Assembly (NCBI GenBank): GCA_964030785.1
Contig: OZ034975.1
Coordinates: 37,541,069-37,605,068, forward strand
Direction of reading: 5' to 3'
DNA length: 64,000 nucleotides
From: Siderastrea siderea
Lineage: Eukaryota; Cnidaria; Anthozoa; Scleractinia; Rhizangiidae
Shown here piece by piece: positions 61,301 to 64,000 of the stretch. Every line of letters begins with the position of its first letter. Within the stretch, counting starts at the first letter, position 1. The position numbers were made by a program, and so were the translations under genes. The notes under the pieces were generated by a model. That model was not told the origin of the DNA. It saw only the letters and a list, made by a program, of their open reading frames with translations, and did not search any database.

Positions 61301-63918
61301 TGGTGGTTCAAGGTTTGGACTCACCACTTGTCATGCTGTTTCCTCAGACATGAAACTTTACTCCATAGTCTCTCTATACCTAGGTGTATGAGTACCAGCG
61401 CACCATTTAAGATACCCTTCAGGGTAGCCTTGCAATGGACTAGCATCCCACATTGGGAAAATAGTTATCCAGTGTTATAGAAACCAGATTCAAACTCTGA
61501 CTTTATGACCCAACGTGGTTGCTCAGTCCGGGGGACTGGACAGAGGACTTAACCCTTTCACTCCCAGAGTCAGTTATGGAGACATTTAGGTGATTCCAAC
61601 TTTTGAGTCTCTGGATGAAATCCTATGGTGTGACCATTCAAATGAAACCTCGTCAACAGTACTTTCACATGGTGCTATTTATATTTATGTATTTTTCAAA
61701 ATGAAATTTGGGATTCATTTTGAATTTTGATGTTAGGCACTCTTGGGAGTGAAAGGGTTAATTAATTCTACCGTTAAAAGGCTACTACAATGGTCTAAAA
61801 ACTCACAATGAACTGTAACGACTGCAATACGTTGCTGTTGAACCCCAACTCCATTTCCTGCAGAACACATGTAGCTGCCAGCTTCTTGTCTTGTTATGTT
61901 AGCAATAGTGTACGTCTCTCCTTCGTGCAGCACTTGGTCACTACCCTGTTTGGTCCAGTTTACGGCCGGGGAGGGGTTACCAGAGGCATTGCAGAACAAC
62001 ACTGCATTACCACCTTCAATCACAGTCGAGTTATCTGGGCCTCTGTTAATCTTAGTTGGGTCTAAGGCAGGACAAACAACATCACAGAAAATGATTGATT
62101 ACATTTGTGGACGAGAAAAACTGATTACAGCTAAATCGTCTTAAAAATAAAAGGTGCCATCAGGCACTTTTCAACAGTATGTCACTGTACGGGTTTATAT
62201 TCGATTTTGTATTTATTTTGATTTACCTTTGTCTAGTTCATAGTCACTCATAAAATAACTACAGTAACTACAATACGGAGCAAAGGAGAGACCCTTAAAG
62301 ACAATAAATCCCCAGAGCATACACCCACTCTTTGTTGGTAGATTGGTTTTAACAAAATTAGCGGCCTACAGATCAGACAACGGGTACGAGACTGAGTACA
62401 GGTACGACTTTCACACTGATTTCTCAACCAGTGACGTTCCCAAACCCTCACTTCTCAGCATTGCTTCCCATCTAAAGAGAAGGCTCGAGGGACGAGAAAG
62501 GTGTGACAATCTGAAACCCGCTAACTTGTCGTACTCGCACTCAATCTTGTACTCATACATTGTAGCCCTATCTGAAGTTCTCTGTTAAAAGGTAACCTAC
62601 TGCTGTTGCAAGCTATCAAAATAGATCATGATGTAAAACGAATTAAACAGAAAAACAACACCAAAACGTACACTGGACATTAACTGTAGCTGTAGCATTT
62701 TTCCGTTCACCCACTCCATTCCAAGCTGTACATGTGTAATCTCCAGCAGCCTGTCTCTGTATGTTAACAATGCTGTACGTCTCTCCTTGATACAACACTG
62801 TGTTATTGCCATCTTTTGTCCAGGTGATGTTTGGCAGTGGACTGCCAGTTGCATTACAGTGAAGAGTGAGATTGCCTCCTTCGAGAACAGTCGTATTTGA
62901 CGGTGCAAACGCAATAACACTTTCATCTGTTAAACAAACAAACGATACAGAAAACTTATGATTTCACAGGTTTGTACACAAAATTAATTAGAAACGCCAA
63001 TAGAATTCAGAGGAAAATTCATAACGTTCTGTTAGAAATCAGTGACTTACTTTCACAAGTTATTGTGAAGTCATTGTGCTCACTGTGGACTGAACCATTC
63101 CAAAGTAGAGTTCCAGGTTTCAAAAAAGTGTTGAGAAAGATTGTAGTGCAAGTGCAGCTCTTGGCCCAGAAATGTGCAAGAGTTGAAGAGCATACGCAAA
63201 GCTTCTTTGCATTAACATTAATCAGATGCCAATGCGTGCAAACAGCGATAAGATATTCAAACAGCACAACAGTTAATCGTTACCAAGGGAACAGTGCCTA
63301 GTCAGAACATGATTATCTAAATCCTCCATTTAACAGCGATGACAGTAGGGATCAAAATGTAAGAATGGCAAACAACAAGGTGCTTATTATAGTGACATAA
63401 TCAACCTATCGCTTGATAAAGACCAGCAATAAGCCGTTGAAACGTCGTGTTTAACTTGACTCGTAACATGGCAAGCAACTAATTTTAACTGTTGCAAGAC
63501 AAAATGCACAAACAATTTCCTGCCATTACACTGCCTTAAGTTTTGTGGAGCCTATAAATGGCAGAACAGCTATTAAACCAGGAGCATCTAATTTTTTCAA
63601 CAAGTAGGCAGTGAGTAATACACAAAATCAAGCTAAAACAGATAAAAAATTGAGCAAACTTACAGTGTACGGTAACTGTAGCTGTTGCATTAGTGCTTTT
63701 ACCCACTCCATTCCAAGCTGTACATGTGTAATCGCCAGCACCCTGTCTCTGTATGTTAACAATGCTGTATGTCTCTCCTTGATACAACACTGAGTTGTTG
63801 CCATCTTTTGTCCAGGTGATGTTTGGTGTAGGGTTACCAGTCGCATTACAGTAAAGAGTGACGTTTCCTCCTGCAATAACAGTTGTACTTGACGGTCTCC
63901 GAGTAATTACACTCTTAT
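28208..63918 (-). CDS. Gene B: giant multi-Ig / EGF / SEA transmembrane receptor (5' end beyond right edge)
   Basis: In transcript order: Ig23 to Ig16, a truncated Ig15, Ig14 to Ig1, an EGF-like exon (40985-40869), a SEA domain (39972-39845, 38858-38800, 38694-38543), a transmembrane exon (37477-37298), tail exon 1 (31020-30875) and the last coding exon (28309-28208, stop TGA). Phases agree at every proposed junction. The product would be a type I membrane protein with at least 22 Ig domains, heavily N-glycosylated, with a SEA domain next to the membrane, as in mucin-like receptors that are often autoproteolysed, and a short tail with several tyrosines. Signal peptide and first domains are not in the window. 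The Ig units resemble I-set/C2 domains of hemicentin- or CEACAM-like proteins but no orthologue is claimed. Introns host a DIRS element, a fold-back element and many MITEs. Confidence 0.75.
28438..30361. mobile_element. Fold-back element, 855-bp arms, TTAA target duplication
   Basis: Left arm (28438-29292) and right arm (29507-30361) are long near-perfect inverted copies (outer ends GGTGGCTCGATCG / CGATCGAGCCACC; inner ends near GAAGATGTTTCG / CGGAACATCTTC). A 214-bp unique spacer separates them, and TTAA flanks both sides. No transposase is present. TTAA target sites are typical of piggyBac-type transposition, which could have mobilised it in trans. It lies in the intron before the last coding exon of gene B, and its transcript would form a long hairpin. 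Confidence 0.85.
30491..30537 (-). CDS. Possible optional 47-nt tail exon of gene B (MITE-derived?)
   Basis: Acceptor ATTACAG| and strong donor GCAAG|GTGAGA enclose 2 nt plus 15 codons (NTNYPMNQSELDGSK). It enters in phase 1 and leaves in phase 0, so it would need the alternative donor CCCA|GTGCGC (about 30898) of the preceding exon. The exon overlaps sequence resembling the MITE at 39066-39318 (TTCAnTGG...GTTTTACGACACTC), so it may be exonised repeat or spurious. Confidence 0.3.
30505..30590. repeat. Partial copy of the GTGTCG-ended MITE
   Basis: GACTGGTTCATTGG...GTGGTTCTGGTTTTACGACA matches the right half of the element at 39066-39318. Only one end is present. Confidence 0.55.
30692..30745. 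repeat. C-rich tract
   Basis: CCCCCCCCCCTCCCTCCC followed by further C-rich sequence between gene B tail exon 1 and the fold-back element. Confidence 0.8.
30875..31020 (-). CDS. Gene B cytoplasmic tail exon 1
   Basis: Acceptor TCTCCCTTTTAAG| (good pyrimidine tract) gives 2 nt plus 48 codons, phase 1 in and phase 0 out at CACCCG|GTACCT. Reads LCQRYEDGKWIDLPHYTNG, then AHAYTEPGTYVEEGP. It has five tyrosines in acidic or proline contexts, as in a signalling tail. Another possible acceptor (GCCAAAG|) would not match the phase of the transmembrane exon. No canonical ITIM is present, unlike the orphan tail modules at 12-14 kb and 22-23 kb. Confidence 0.5.
31755..31937. repeat. DIRS inverted terminal repeat (3' end of element)
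   Basis: About 180 bp complementary to 36540-36722 (GAAATATATGAGAAAACATC ... GAGCCCTCCAT), nearly identical. The outer 71 bp (31684-31754) is unique to this end and is copied in the internal complementary region. Confidence 0.9.
32051..32170. repeat. DIRS internal complementary region (joined termini)
   Basis: 32051-32130 is complementary to the left terminus (31684-31765) and 32123-32170 corresponds to the complement of the right terminus (36700-36745). The two halves meet at ATTATATT (32123-32130), the complement of the AATATAAT found at both outer ends. This is the circle-junction template expected for DIRS elements. Confidence 0.9.
32388..33330 (-). CDS. DIRS tyrosine recombinase (YR) ORF, C-terminal catalytic region
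   Basis: About 300 residues from SRPSTRKTYQSAWRRW to the stop at 32388. An N-terminal SAM-like core-binding region is followed by the catalytic domain: first Arg in CPERVSAL, the H-x-x-R box in AHSVRGAS, and the nucleophilic Tyr in FQTFYYKP. This enzyme would integrate the circular DNA intermediate into the genome. The same frame stays open upstream to 35453 across the RT ORF, and a TTG rather than ATG lies at its 5' extremity, so the real start is unknown. The YR segment overlaps the 3' end of the RT ORF by about 130 nt. Confidence 0.9.
33197..35195 (-). CDS. DIRS reverse transcriptase - RNase H ORF
   Basis: RT core motifs in order: LFLVPKKGGTFRPVIDLSFL, TLDLKNAYL, FGLNTAPRIFTK and the active-site box YLDDFLI, with both aspartates. 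RNase H follows: TTDASKTGWGAV, NVLELKAAF and RMDNTTAVAHVNN supply D-E-D. The C-terminal part has DLFASRLSTQLPQYVSW and AFPPFNLIP, a conserved DIRS segment where some elements carry a DNA methyltransferase-like domain; I cannot say whether it is functional here. The frame continues upstream of 35110 without an ATG (KITSYPDILSIVSSYKIP) into the end of gag, so translation probably uses frameshifting or an internal start. Confidence 0.9.
35176..36375 (-). CDS. DIRS gag-like protein (399 aa)
   Basis: ATG at 36375. The N-terminus is Ser/Arg-rich (MSKKRHRSRSRSRSRSKHGR), followed by a likely coiled coil (LKALQEVQQDLKHTNDRVSS), an acidic middle with short repeats (NEPPTRANEPPT), a conserved-looking core (YTQERDKELASVQRSML...LCCLHDAL) and a basic C-terminus (RPAKRPRSGPSRPPNKDKP). 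This fits the ORF1 product of DIRS elements, thought to bind nucleic acid. No CCHC zinc knuckle is seen. It ends 14 codons before the RT frame becomes clearly conserved, overlapping it. Confidence 0.8.
   Translation of the reverse strand: MSKKRHRSRSRSRSRSKHGRRSDPEKSPPPSAHKRPRTSNEEQDSLSAILKALQEVQQDLKHTNDRVSSMEKHWHQNLTVFPPDPIVETDTLSVMVHSDEDLALSDSEGLVTALKPPARANEPPTRANEPPTEVSEPQSGVNKPPNEVEGRPNAPNVSSNGGDLYDPDSQQSSWEPKANFTAFLEKHFRRKLTYDQVSDILDSYSIPSVDCLFSPTLDNSVLNQISPLKSRKYTQERDKELASVQRSMLNTTGPLCCLHDALCSDQEISKEDIKLILEQSLCLLGSANFQFSALRRKKILVAINKEKIGLADQPLPNAKRKLFGDDFPSIASKQADLSRGLAKNLGAASRPAKRPRSGPSRPPNKDKPFAGSYSKYNNRPKNGRSFRVPKQEAKESTHS
36540..36722. repeat. DIRS inverted terminal repeat (5' end of element)
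   Basis: Complement of 31755-31937. It is followed outward by a 23-bp terminus unique to this end (36723-36745). The element's promoter is expected in or near this repeat. Confidence 0.9.
37070..37280. mobile_element. MITE related to the TTAACCCTTTAAGCC family
   Basis: Shares CACTTAAGCCCCAA-type end, CAGCATGTTCCTCTCATT, GATCATTTCCTTTATTCTCGTG and a GATGCTTGTCACTACTGAGG-like end with the copies at 5505 and 16392. It abuts the 3' side of the transmembrane exon. Confidence 0.5.
37298..37477 (-). CDS. Gene B transmembrane exon
   Basis: Acceptor CTCTTTCAG|, donor GCAAG|GTATGG, phase 1 to phase 1. A Ser/Thr/Pro linker (TSAPPTTVQGKPP) leads into SWIIALLAAIGGLVLLVLVC and AIIHCC, about 24 hydrophobic residues, then the stop-transfer VRKKKKSGKQ. 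Membrane topology is type I. Inside the exon, ahead of the hydrophobic segment, TTCAAG|GTAAGC (37448/37447) is a consensus donor in the same phase. Confidence 0.85.
38543..38694 (-). CDS. Gene B SEA domain exon 3
   Basis: Acceptor GTTGACAG| (phase 2), donor TACCAA|GTGAGT (phase 1). Encodes NGSVVVNFTLVFIKGNKTVD, then VLQNSVDNGSIQMIPVE, matching the conserved second half of SEA domains. The classical G/S-VVV autoproteolysis site is approximated by NGSVVV. Confidence 0.8.
38800..38858 (-). CDS. Gene B SEA domain exon 2
   Basis: Acceptor ATTTTGTAG|, donor ATCAT|GTAAGG. Nineteen codons plus two bases: MSALYKDEPQFGHVRVNDI. Phase 0 in, phase 2 out, joining exon 3 to read VNDIINGSVVVNF. Confidence 0.75.
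39066..39318. mobile_element. MITE with CAATTGAGTGTCG...CGACACTCAGTTG ends
   Basis: Imperfect terminal inverted repeats; the interior contains repeated TTGGTTnA / GATTGG words. It lies between SEA exons 2 and 1. A partial relative lies at 30505-30590. Confidence 0.6.
39380..39725 (-). repeat. tRNA-derived SINE-like sequences
   Basis: On the minus strand, GCTCAGCTGTAGAGCACCCA (A-box-like) and ATGGGTTCGACTTCCC (B-box-like) at about 39430-39510 resemble a tRNA head. A second B-box-like GTAGGTTCGACTGCC lies at about 39675. They are not functional tRNA genes as far as I can see. Confidence 0.5.
39845..39972 (-). CDS. Gene B SEA domain exon 1
   Basis: Acceptor GCTTTGTAG| (phase 1), donor GAGAAT|GTAAGT (phase 0). 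Encodes PPKTDIVEGQVTLKGDEYKY and ends with LSTKFSEN, the first strand and helix of a SEA domain. Confidence 0.75.
40390..40630. repeat. Degenerate tandem repeat, GCTTTCATTTGAATGGTCAC-type
   Basis: Three approximate units (starting near 40395, 40489 and 40591) containing TTTCATnTGAAnGGTCACA and GATTTCATCnACAG. They are complementary to words in the dispersed repeats at 25960 and 61600. Confidence 0.65.
40869..40985 (-). CDS. Gene B EGF-like domain exon
   Basis: Acceptor CCCTTAACAG|, donor CCAA|GTAAGA, phase 1 on both sides. RPCSQNPCFRGSCFDVNGT followed by YACTCDNGYQGTNCDQP supplies six cysteines in EGF spacing with the terminal C-x-C...G-Y-x-G-x-x-C pattern. It sits between the Ig array and the SEA domain. 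Confidence 0.9.
41045..41180. repeat. Fragment of the TTAACCCTTTAAGCC MITE family
   Basis: GAGTAGTCAGGAGAAGTTG, CTCTCATGATCTCTC and TTATGCTGATCACTATTGGAG follow the order seen at 16392-16604. Confidence 0.45.
41785..42039 (-). CDS. Gene B Ig1 (membrane-proximal Ig)
   Basis: 255 nt. VTLLCDVAGNPVPKIVYSI lacks the canonical C-strand Trp; YICTAMNG supplies the second Cys. Its donor is TTAG|GCAAGT, a GC rather than GT donor, and codes G to complete Glu in the EGF exon. Confidence 0.85.
42310..42460. repeat. Fragment of the TTAACCCTTTAAGCC MITE family
   Basis: AGAGAGGAGAAGTTGATCAA, TTGCCATGACCCCTA and AAAGTCGATGCTGAG match the family order. Confidence 0.4.
42655..42906 (-). CDS. Gene B Ig2
   Basis: 252 nt. 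VSLNCSVTGNPPPNVAWIRG and GFFQCLAWNQIG: both cysteines and Trp present. Divergent from the A and B subtypes. Donor TTGT|GTGAGT. Confidence 0.88.
43215..43440. other. GC-richer insert-like segment in intron 5' of Ig2
   Basis: Local composition is richer in CG (GGAGCCCCGGGTGCAGG, CGGCACGGCAAGCCGC) than the surrounding introns. It may be part of an inserted repeat, but ends cannot be defined. Confidence 0.35.
43514..43771 (-). CDS. Gene B Ig3
   Basis: 258 nt. VSFFCNVTSNPPSNIIWTQ and QRYKCTAKNKV. Divergent; five or more sequons, including NQTV and NVSF. Confidence 0.88.
44776..44793. repeat. Poly-G tract
   Basis: Homopolymer G run in the intron between Ig4 and Ig3. Confidence 0.9.
44968..45222 (-). 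CDS. Gene B Ig4 (subtype A)
   Basis: 255 nt. VTLHCNATGNPTPNITWTKD and GDYTCTAWNGVGEQKNATT. First of the strictly alternating A/B block (Ig4 to Ig14). Confidence 0.9.
45310..45415. repeat. (CAAT)n-type microsatellite
   Basis: About 100 bp of AATCAATC/AGTCAATC repeats in the intron 5' of Ig4. Confidence 0.95.
46177..46431 (-). CDS. Gene B Ig5 (subtype B)
   Basis: 255 nt. ISLYCNATGNPPPKITWSKV and GDYTCIAKNGIGSEDNATV. Subtype B is marked by LYCN, PPPKITW, FTVNNITRQQ and NGIGSE. Confidence 0.9.
47531..47553. repeat. Poly-C tract
   Basis: Long C run in the intron between Ig6 and Ig5. Confidence 0.9.
47675..47929 (-). CDS. Gene B Ig6 (subtype A)
   Basis: 255 nt. IALHCNATGNPTPNITWTKD, then YNIVNIQRQAAGDYTCTAW. 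GEEKNATATVTVE at the end. Confidence 0.9.
48533..48787 (-). CDS. Gene B Ig7 (subtype B)
   Basis: 255 nt. VTLYCNATGDPAPKIAWTKD and GYYTCEASNGIGSEVNATV. Most divergent member of subtype B. Confidence 0.9.
48983..49237 (-). CDS. Gene B Ig8 (subtype A)
   Basis: 255 nt. Starts ASSIDANPASETVLEGSK; VTLHCNATGNPTPNITWTKD; GDYTCTAWNGVGEQENATA. Separated from Ig7 by under 200 bp, the shortest intron in the array. Confidence 0.9.
49421..49675 (-). CDS. Gene B Ig9 (subtype B)
   Basis: 255 nt. ITLYCNTTGNPPPKITWTKD and GDYTCIVKNGIGSEDNATI. Very close to Ig11, including flanking intron. Confidence 0.9.
50104..50358 (-). CDS. Gene B Ig10 (subtype A)
   Basis: 255 nt. ASSLDASPAGETVREGSN; VTLHCNATGNPTPNITWTRD; standard GDYTCTAWNGVGEQ end. 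Confidence 0.9.
51191..51445 (-). CDS. Gene B Ig11 (subtype B)
   Basis: 255 nt, no stop. VTLYCNATGNPPPKITWTKD, NPVLNTGESLTLNN, GDYTCKARNGIGSEDNATI. Flanking intron sequence (GACATGTCTATTGACTTGAA) is nearly identical to that of Ig9. Confidence 0.9.
51921..52175 (-). CDS. Gene B Ig12 (subtype A)
   Basis: 255 nt. IQSSPVNEIVREGGN; IILHCNATGNPTPNITWTKD; RHGAGDYTCSAWNGVGEQKN. The N-terminal strand resembles Ig14 and Ig16 (QSSPV), showing mosaic relationships. Confidence 0.9.
53015..53269 (-). CDS. Gene B Ig13 (subtype B)
   Basis: 255 nt. VTLYCNATGNPTPNITWTKD carries the subtype A core, but FTVNNVTRQQAGDYTCKVRN is subtype B, suggesting gene conversion in the middle of the exon. Confidence 0.9.
53998..54252 (-). 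CDS. Gene B Ig14 (subtype A)
   Basis: 255 nt. IQSSPVGKVVLERSN; VTLHCNASGNPTPNVTWTKD; GGYTCTAWNGVGEQKNATA. Ends the alternating block. Confidence 0.9.
54877..55010 (-). pseudogene. Gene B Ig15: truncated Ig exon (5' half only)
   Basis: Keeps acceptor AAATTCAG| and reads SSIDASPASETALEGSN, LTLHCNASGNPTPNITWTKD, GSNTVL, then breaks into unrelated intron-like sequence (GCCTCCTCTTTTTTTAAACG). The F-strand cysteine and donor are gone. With symmetrical phase-1 neighbours, splicing can skip it without a frameshift. Confidence 0.8.
55565..55819 (-). CDS. Gene B Ig16 (subtype A, GTKANAS variant)
   Basis: 255 nt. IQSSPVSEVVREGGN; FTLHCNATGNPTPNITWTKD; GDYTCTAWNGVGTKANASA. The C-terminal strand matches Ig18/Ig20 rather than Ig17, again mosaic. 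Confidence 0.9.
56542..56796 (-). CDS. Gene B Ig17 (subtype A)
   Basis: 255 nt. SSIDASPASETVLEGSN; VSLYCNATGNPTPNITWTKD; GNYTCTAWNGVGEQKNATA. Confidence 0.9.
57000..57440. other. GC-rich, repeat-like insert between Ig18 and Ig17
   Basis: Composition is strikingly GC-rich relative to neighbours (CGCTACCGCTGGCCGC, GGGGTGGCCCTAGGGCC, CACCCTCCCTCGGGTAGG). No domain-bearing frame or terminal repeats are clear. It could be a 5' piece of a retroposon or an unclassified repeat. Confidence 0.4.
57686..57940 (-). CDS. Gene B Ig18 (subtype C)
   Basis: 255 nt. VTLHCSVTGNPPSNITWTKD; FSISSIGRGHAGLYVCTAWN; GVGSKVNASA. Subtype C is marked by AGLYVC and GSK. Confidence 0.9.
58470..58570 (-). repeat. tRNA-derived SINE-like head
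   Basis: Minus strand: GGTAGTGTAGCTGTTAGCG (A-box-like) and GGGTCGCTGGTTGGAGGCCC (B-box-like region). It continues leftwards on the plus map through ACAATGAGGGGTAAAGTTCC, a likely SINE body. Confidence 0.45.
58772..59330. mobile_element. Shorter relative of the TTAA fold-back family
   Basis: Starts TTAAGGTGGCTAGACCC and ends ATCACCTTAA, like the 28.4-30.4 kb element. It shares ATAGCAACACGGTGACGTCA and TGAGAGCGTTTTCGAGAAAT with it. Inner arms are complementary (about 59095-59145 with 59270-59325). It is a deleted or diverged family member in the intron between Ig19 and Ig18. Confidence 0.65.
59663..59917 (-). CDS. Gene B Ig19 (subtype A)
   Basis: 255 nt. SSIDAIPADQTVLEGSN; ITLHCNATGNPTPNITWTKD; NLTVLYQGETYNIVNIQRQ; GDYTCTAWNG. 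Confidence 0.9.
60191..60634. mobile_element. MITE-like element, CCAGTCAAATCGAAGCTTCA...TGAAGCTTCAATTTGACTGG
   Basis: Terminal inverted repeats of about 40 bp continue through ACATCCCCCCTCCGGGCATT at the left and its complement at the right. A plus-strand frame (60245-60589) covers most of the interior but starts and ends with repeat sequence and has no recognised domain. Confidence 0.65.
60828..61082 (-). CDS. Gene B Ig20 (subtype C)
   Basis: 255 nt. LEQSPSSTIATENSN; ITLHCNATGNPPPNITWTKD; FTISSVSSGQAGLYVCTAWN; GVGSKANASA. DNA just 5' of the donor on the plus map (60720-60830) is nearly identical to 55455-55560. Confidence 0.9.
61240..61550 (+). repeat. tRNA-derived SINE-like repeat
   Basis: TGTGGAGCACTACACTG and GGTGGTTCAAGG resemble A and B boxes; the body ends with TTGCAATGGACTAGCATCCC, a repeat-like tail motif. 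Confidence 0.45.
61600..61760. repeat. Member of the GTGACCATTCAAATGAAA dispersed repeat family
   Basis: TGGTGTGACCATTCAAATGA and CAGTACTTTCACATGGTGCT match 25960-26075. Bounded by TTAACCCTTTCACTCCCAGA and TTGGGAGTGAAAGGGTTAA, which are inverted repeats, so this copy may be a complete MITE (about 61550-61760). Confidence 0.65.
61807..62061 (-). CDS. Gene B Ig21 (divergent)
   Basis: 255 nt. AVLFCNASGNPSPAVNWTKQ; ITRQEAGSYMCSAGNGVG, with AGN in place of AWN. Donor CATT|GTGAGT. Only few sequons. Confidence 0.88.
62672..62926 (-). CDS. Gene B Ig22 (subtype A)
   Basis: 255 nt. VIAFAPSNTTVLEGGN; LTLHCNATGSPLPNITWTKD; GDYTCTAWNGVGERKNATA. Donor is the weaker CAGT|GTACGT. Confidence 0.9.
63664..63918 (-). 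CDS. Gene B Ig23 (subtype A; most N-terminal domain in window)
   Basis: 255 nt. VITRRPSSTTVIAGGN; VTLYCNATGNPTPNITWTKD; GAGDYTCTAWNGVGKSTNAT. Its acceptor TCTTTTAG|AT implies a further exon to the right, outside the window. Confidence 0.9.
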
Positions 63919-64000
63919 CTAAAAGAGCAGAAAATGAAGGTAAGTCAATATAAATCCATGTATTTATCCTTTGCTGCAATTGTCCAGACTAAACAAGTAT

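Overview
The window looks like nuclear DNA of an anthozoan cnidarian, most likely a stony coral. It is AT-rich with long introns, many non-autonomous transposons, a tyrosine-recombinase (DIRS-type) retrotransposon, tRNA-derived SINE-like repeats, and immunoglobulin-superfamily (IgSF) genes built from one-domain exons. No bacterial-type operons, rRNA genes, canonical tRNA genes or CRISPR arrays are visible. All convincing protein-coding exons lie on the minus strand. Species and gene symbols cannot be fixed from the sequence alone.

Right and centre (about 63.9 kb down to 28.2 kb): one large IgSF receptor gene, called gene B here, whose 5' end lies beyond the right edge. Reading 5' to 3' there are 22 intact one-exon Ig domains, nearly all exactly 255 nt with phase-1 boundaries, plus one truncated Ig exon. 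These are followed by an EGF exon (41.0 kb), a SEA domain on three exons (40.0-38.5 kb), a transmembrane exon (37.4 kb) and a tyrosine-containing cytoplasmic tail (31.0 kb and 28.3 kb) ending in a stop. The predicted product is a large glycosylated type I membrane protein. From Ig4 to Ig14 (45-54 kb) two Ig subtypes alternate strictly, and flanking intron DNA is duplicated with them, so the array grew by tandem duplication of two-exon units.

Inside the tail introns of gene B sit a structurally complete, same-strand DIRS-like element (31,684-36,745: gag-like ORF, RT-RNase H ORF, tyrosine-recombinase ORF, inverted terminal repeats and internal complementary region) and a 1.9-kb fold-back element flanked by TTAA (28,438-30,361). 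A hAT-like non-autonomous transposon lies just downstream of gene B (26,087-27,709).

Left-centre (23.1-10.4 kb): two paralogous cytoplasmic-tail modules with ITIM-like (VxYADL) and ITSM-like (TxYADI) tyrosine motifs, each with a related 3' flank but with no recognisable Ig, SEA or transmembrane exon. Copy 2 (14.4-12.3 kb) is intact. Copy 1 (23.1-22.1 kb) has an in-frame stop and has lost the homologous splice donor. They may be alternative 3' ends of gene B or leftovers of duplicated receptors.

Left (7.25 to 3.1 kb): the 5' end of a second IgSF gene, gene A: a signal-peptide exon, an Ig-like exon without canonical cysteines and two Ig exons. It runs toward the left edge, where a 2.2-kb Tc1/mariner-like non-autonomous element occupies 837-3,052. 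My reading is that the window is part of a tandem cluster of cell-surface IgSF receptors with inhibitory-type signalling tails, plausible candidates for recognition or adhesion roles such as allorecognition or immunity. That function is inferred, not shown.
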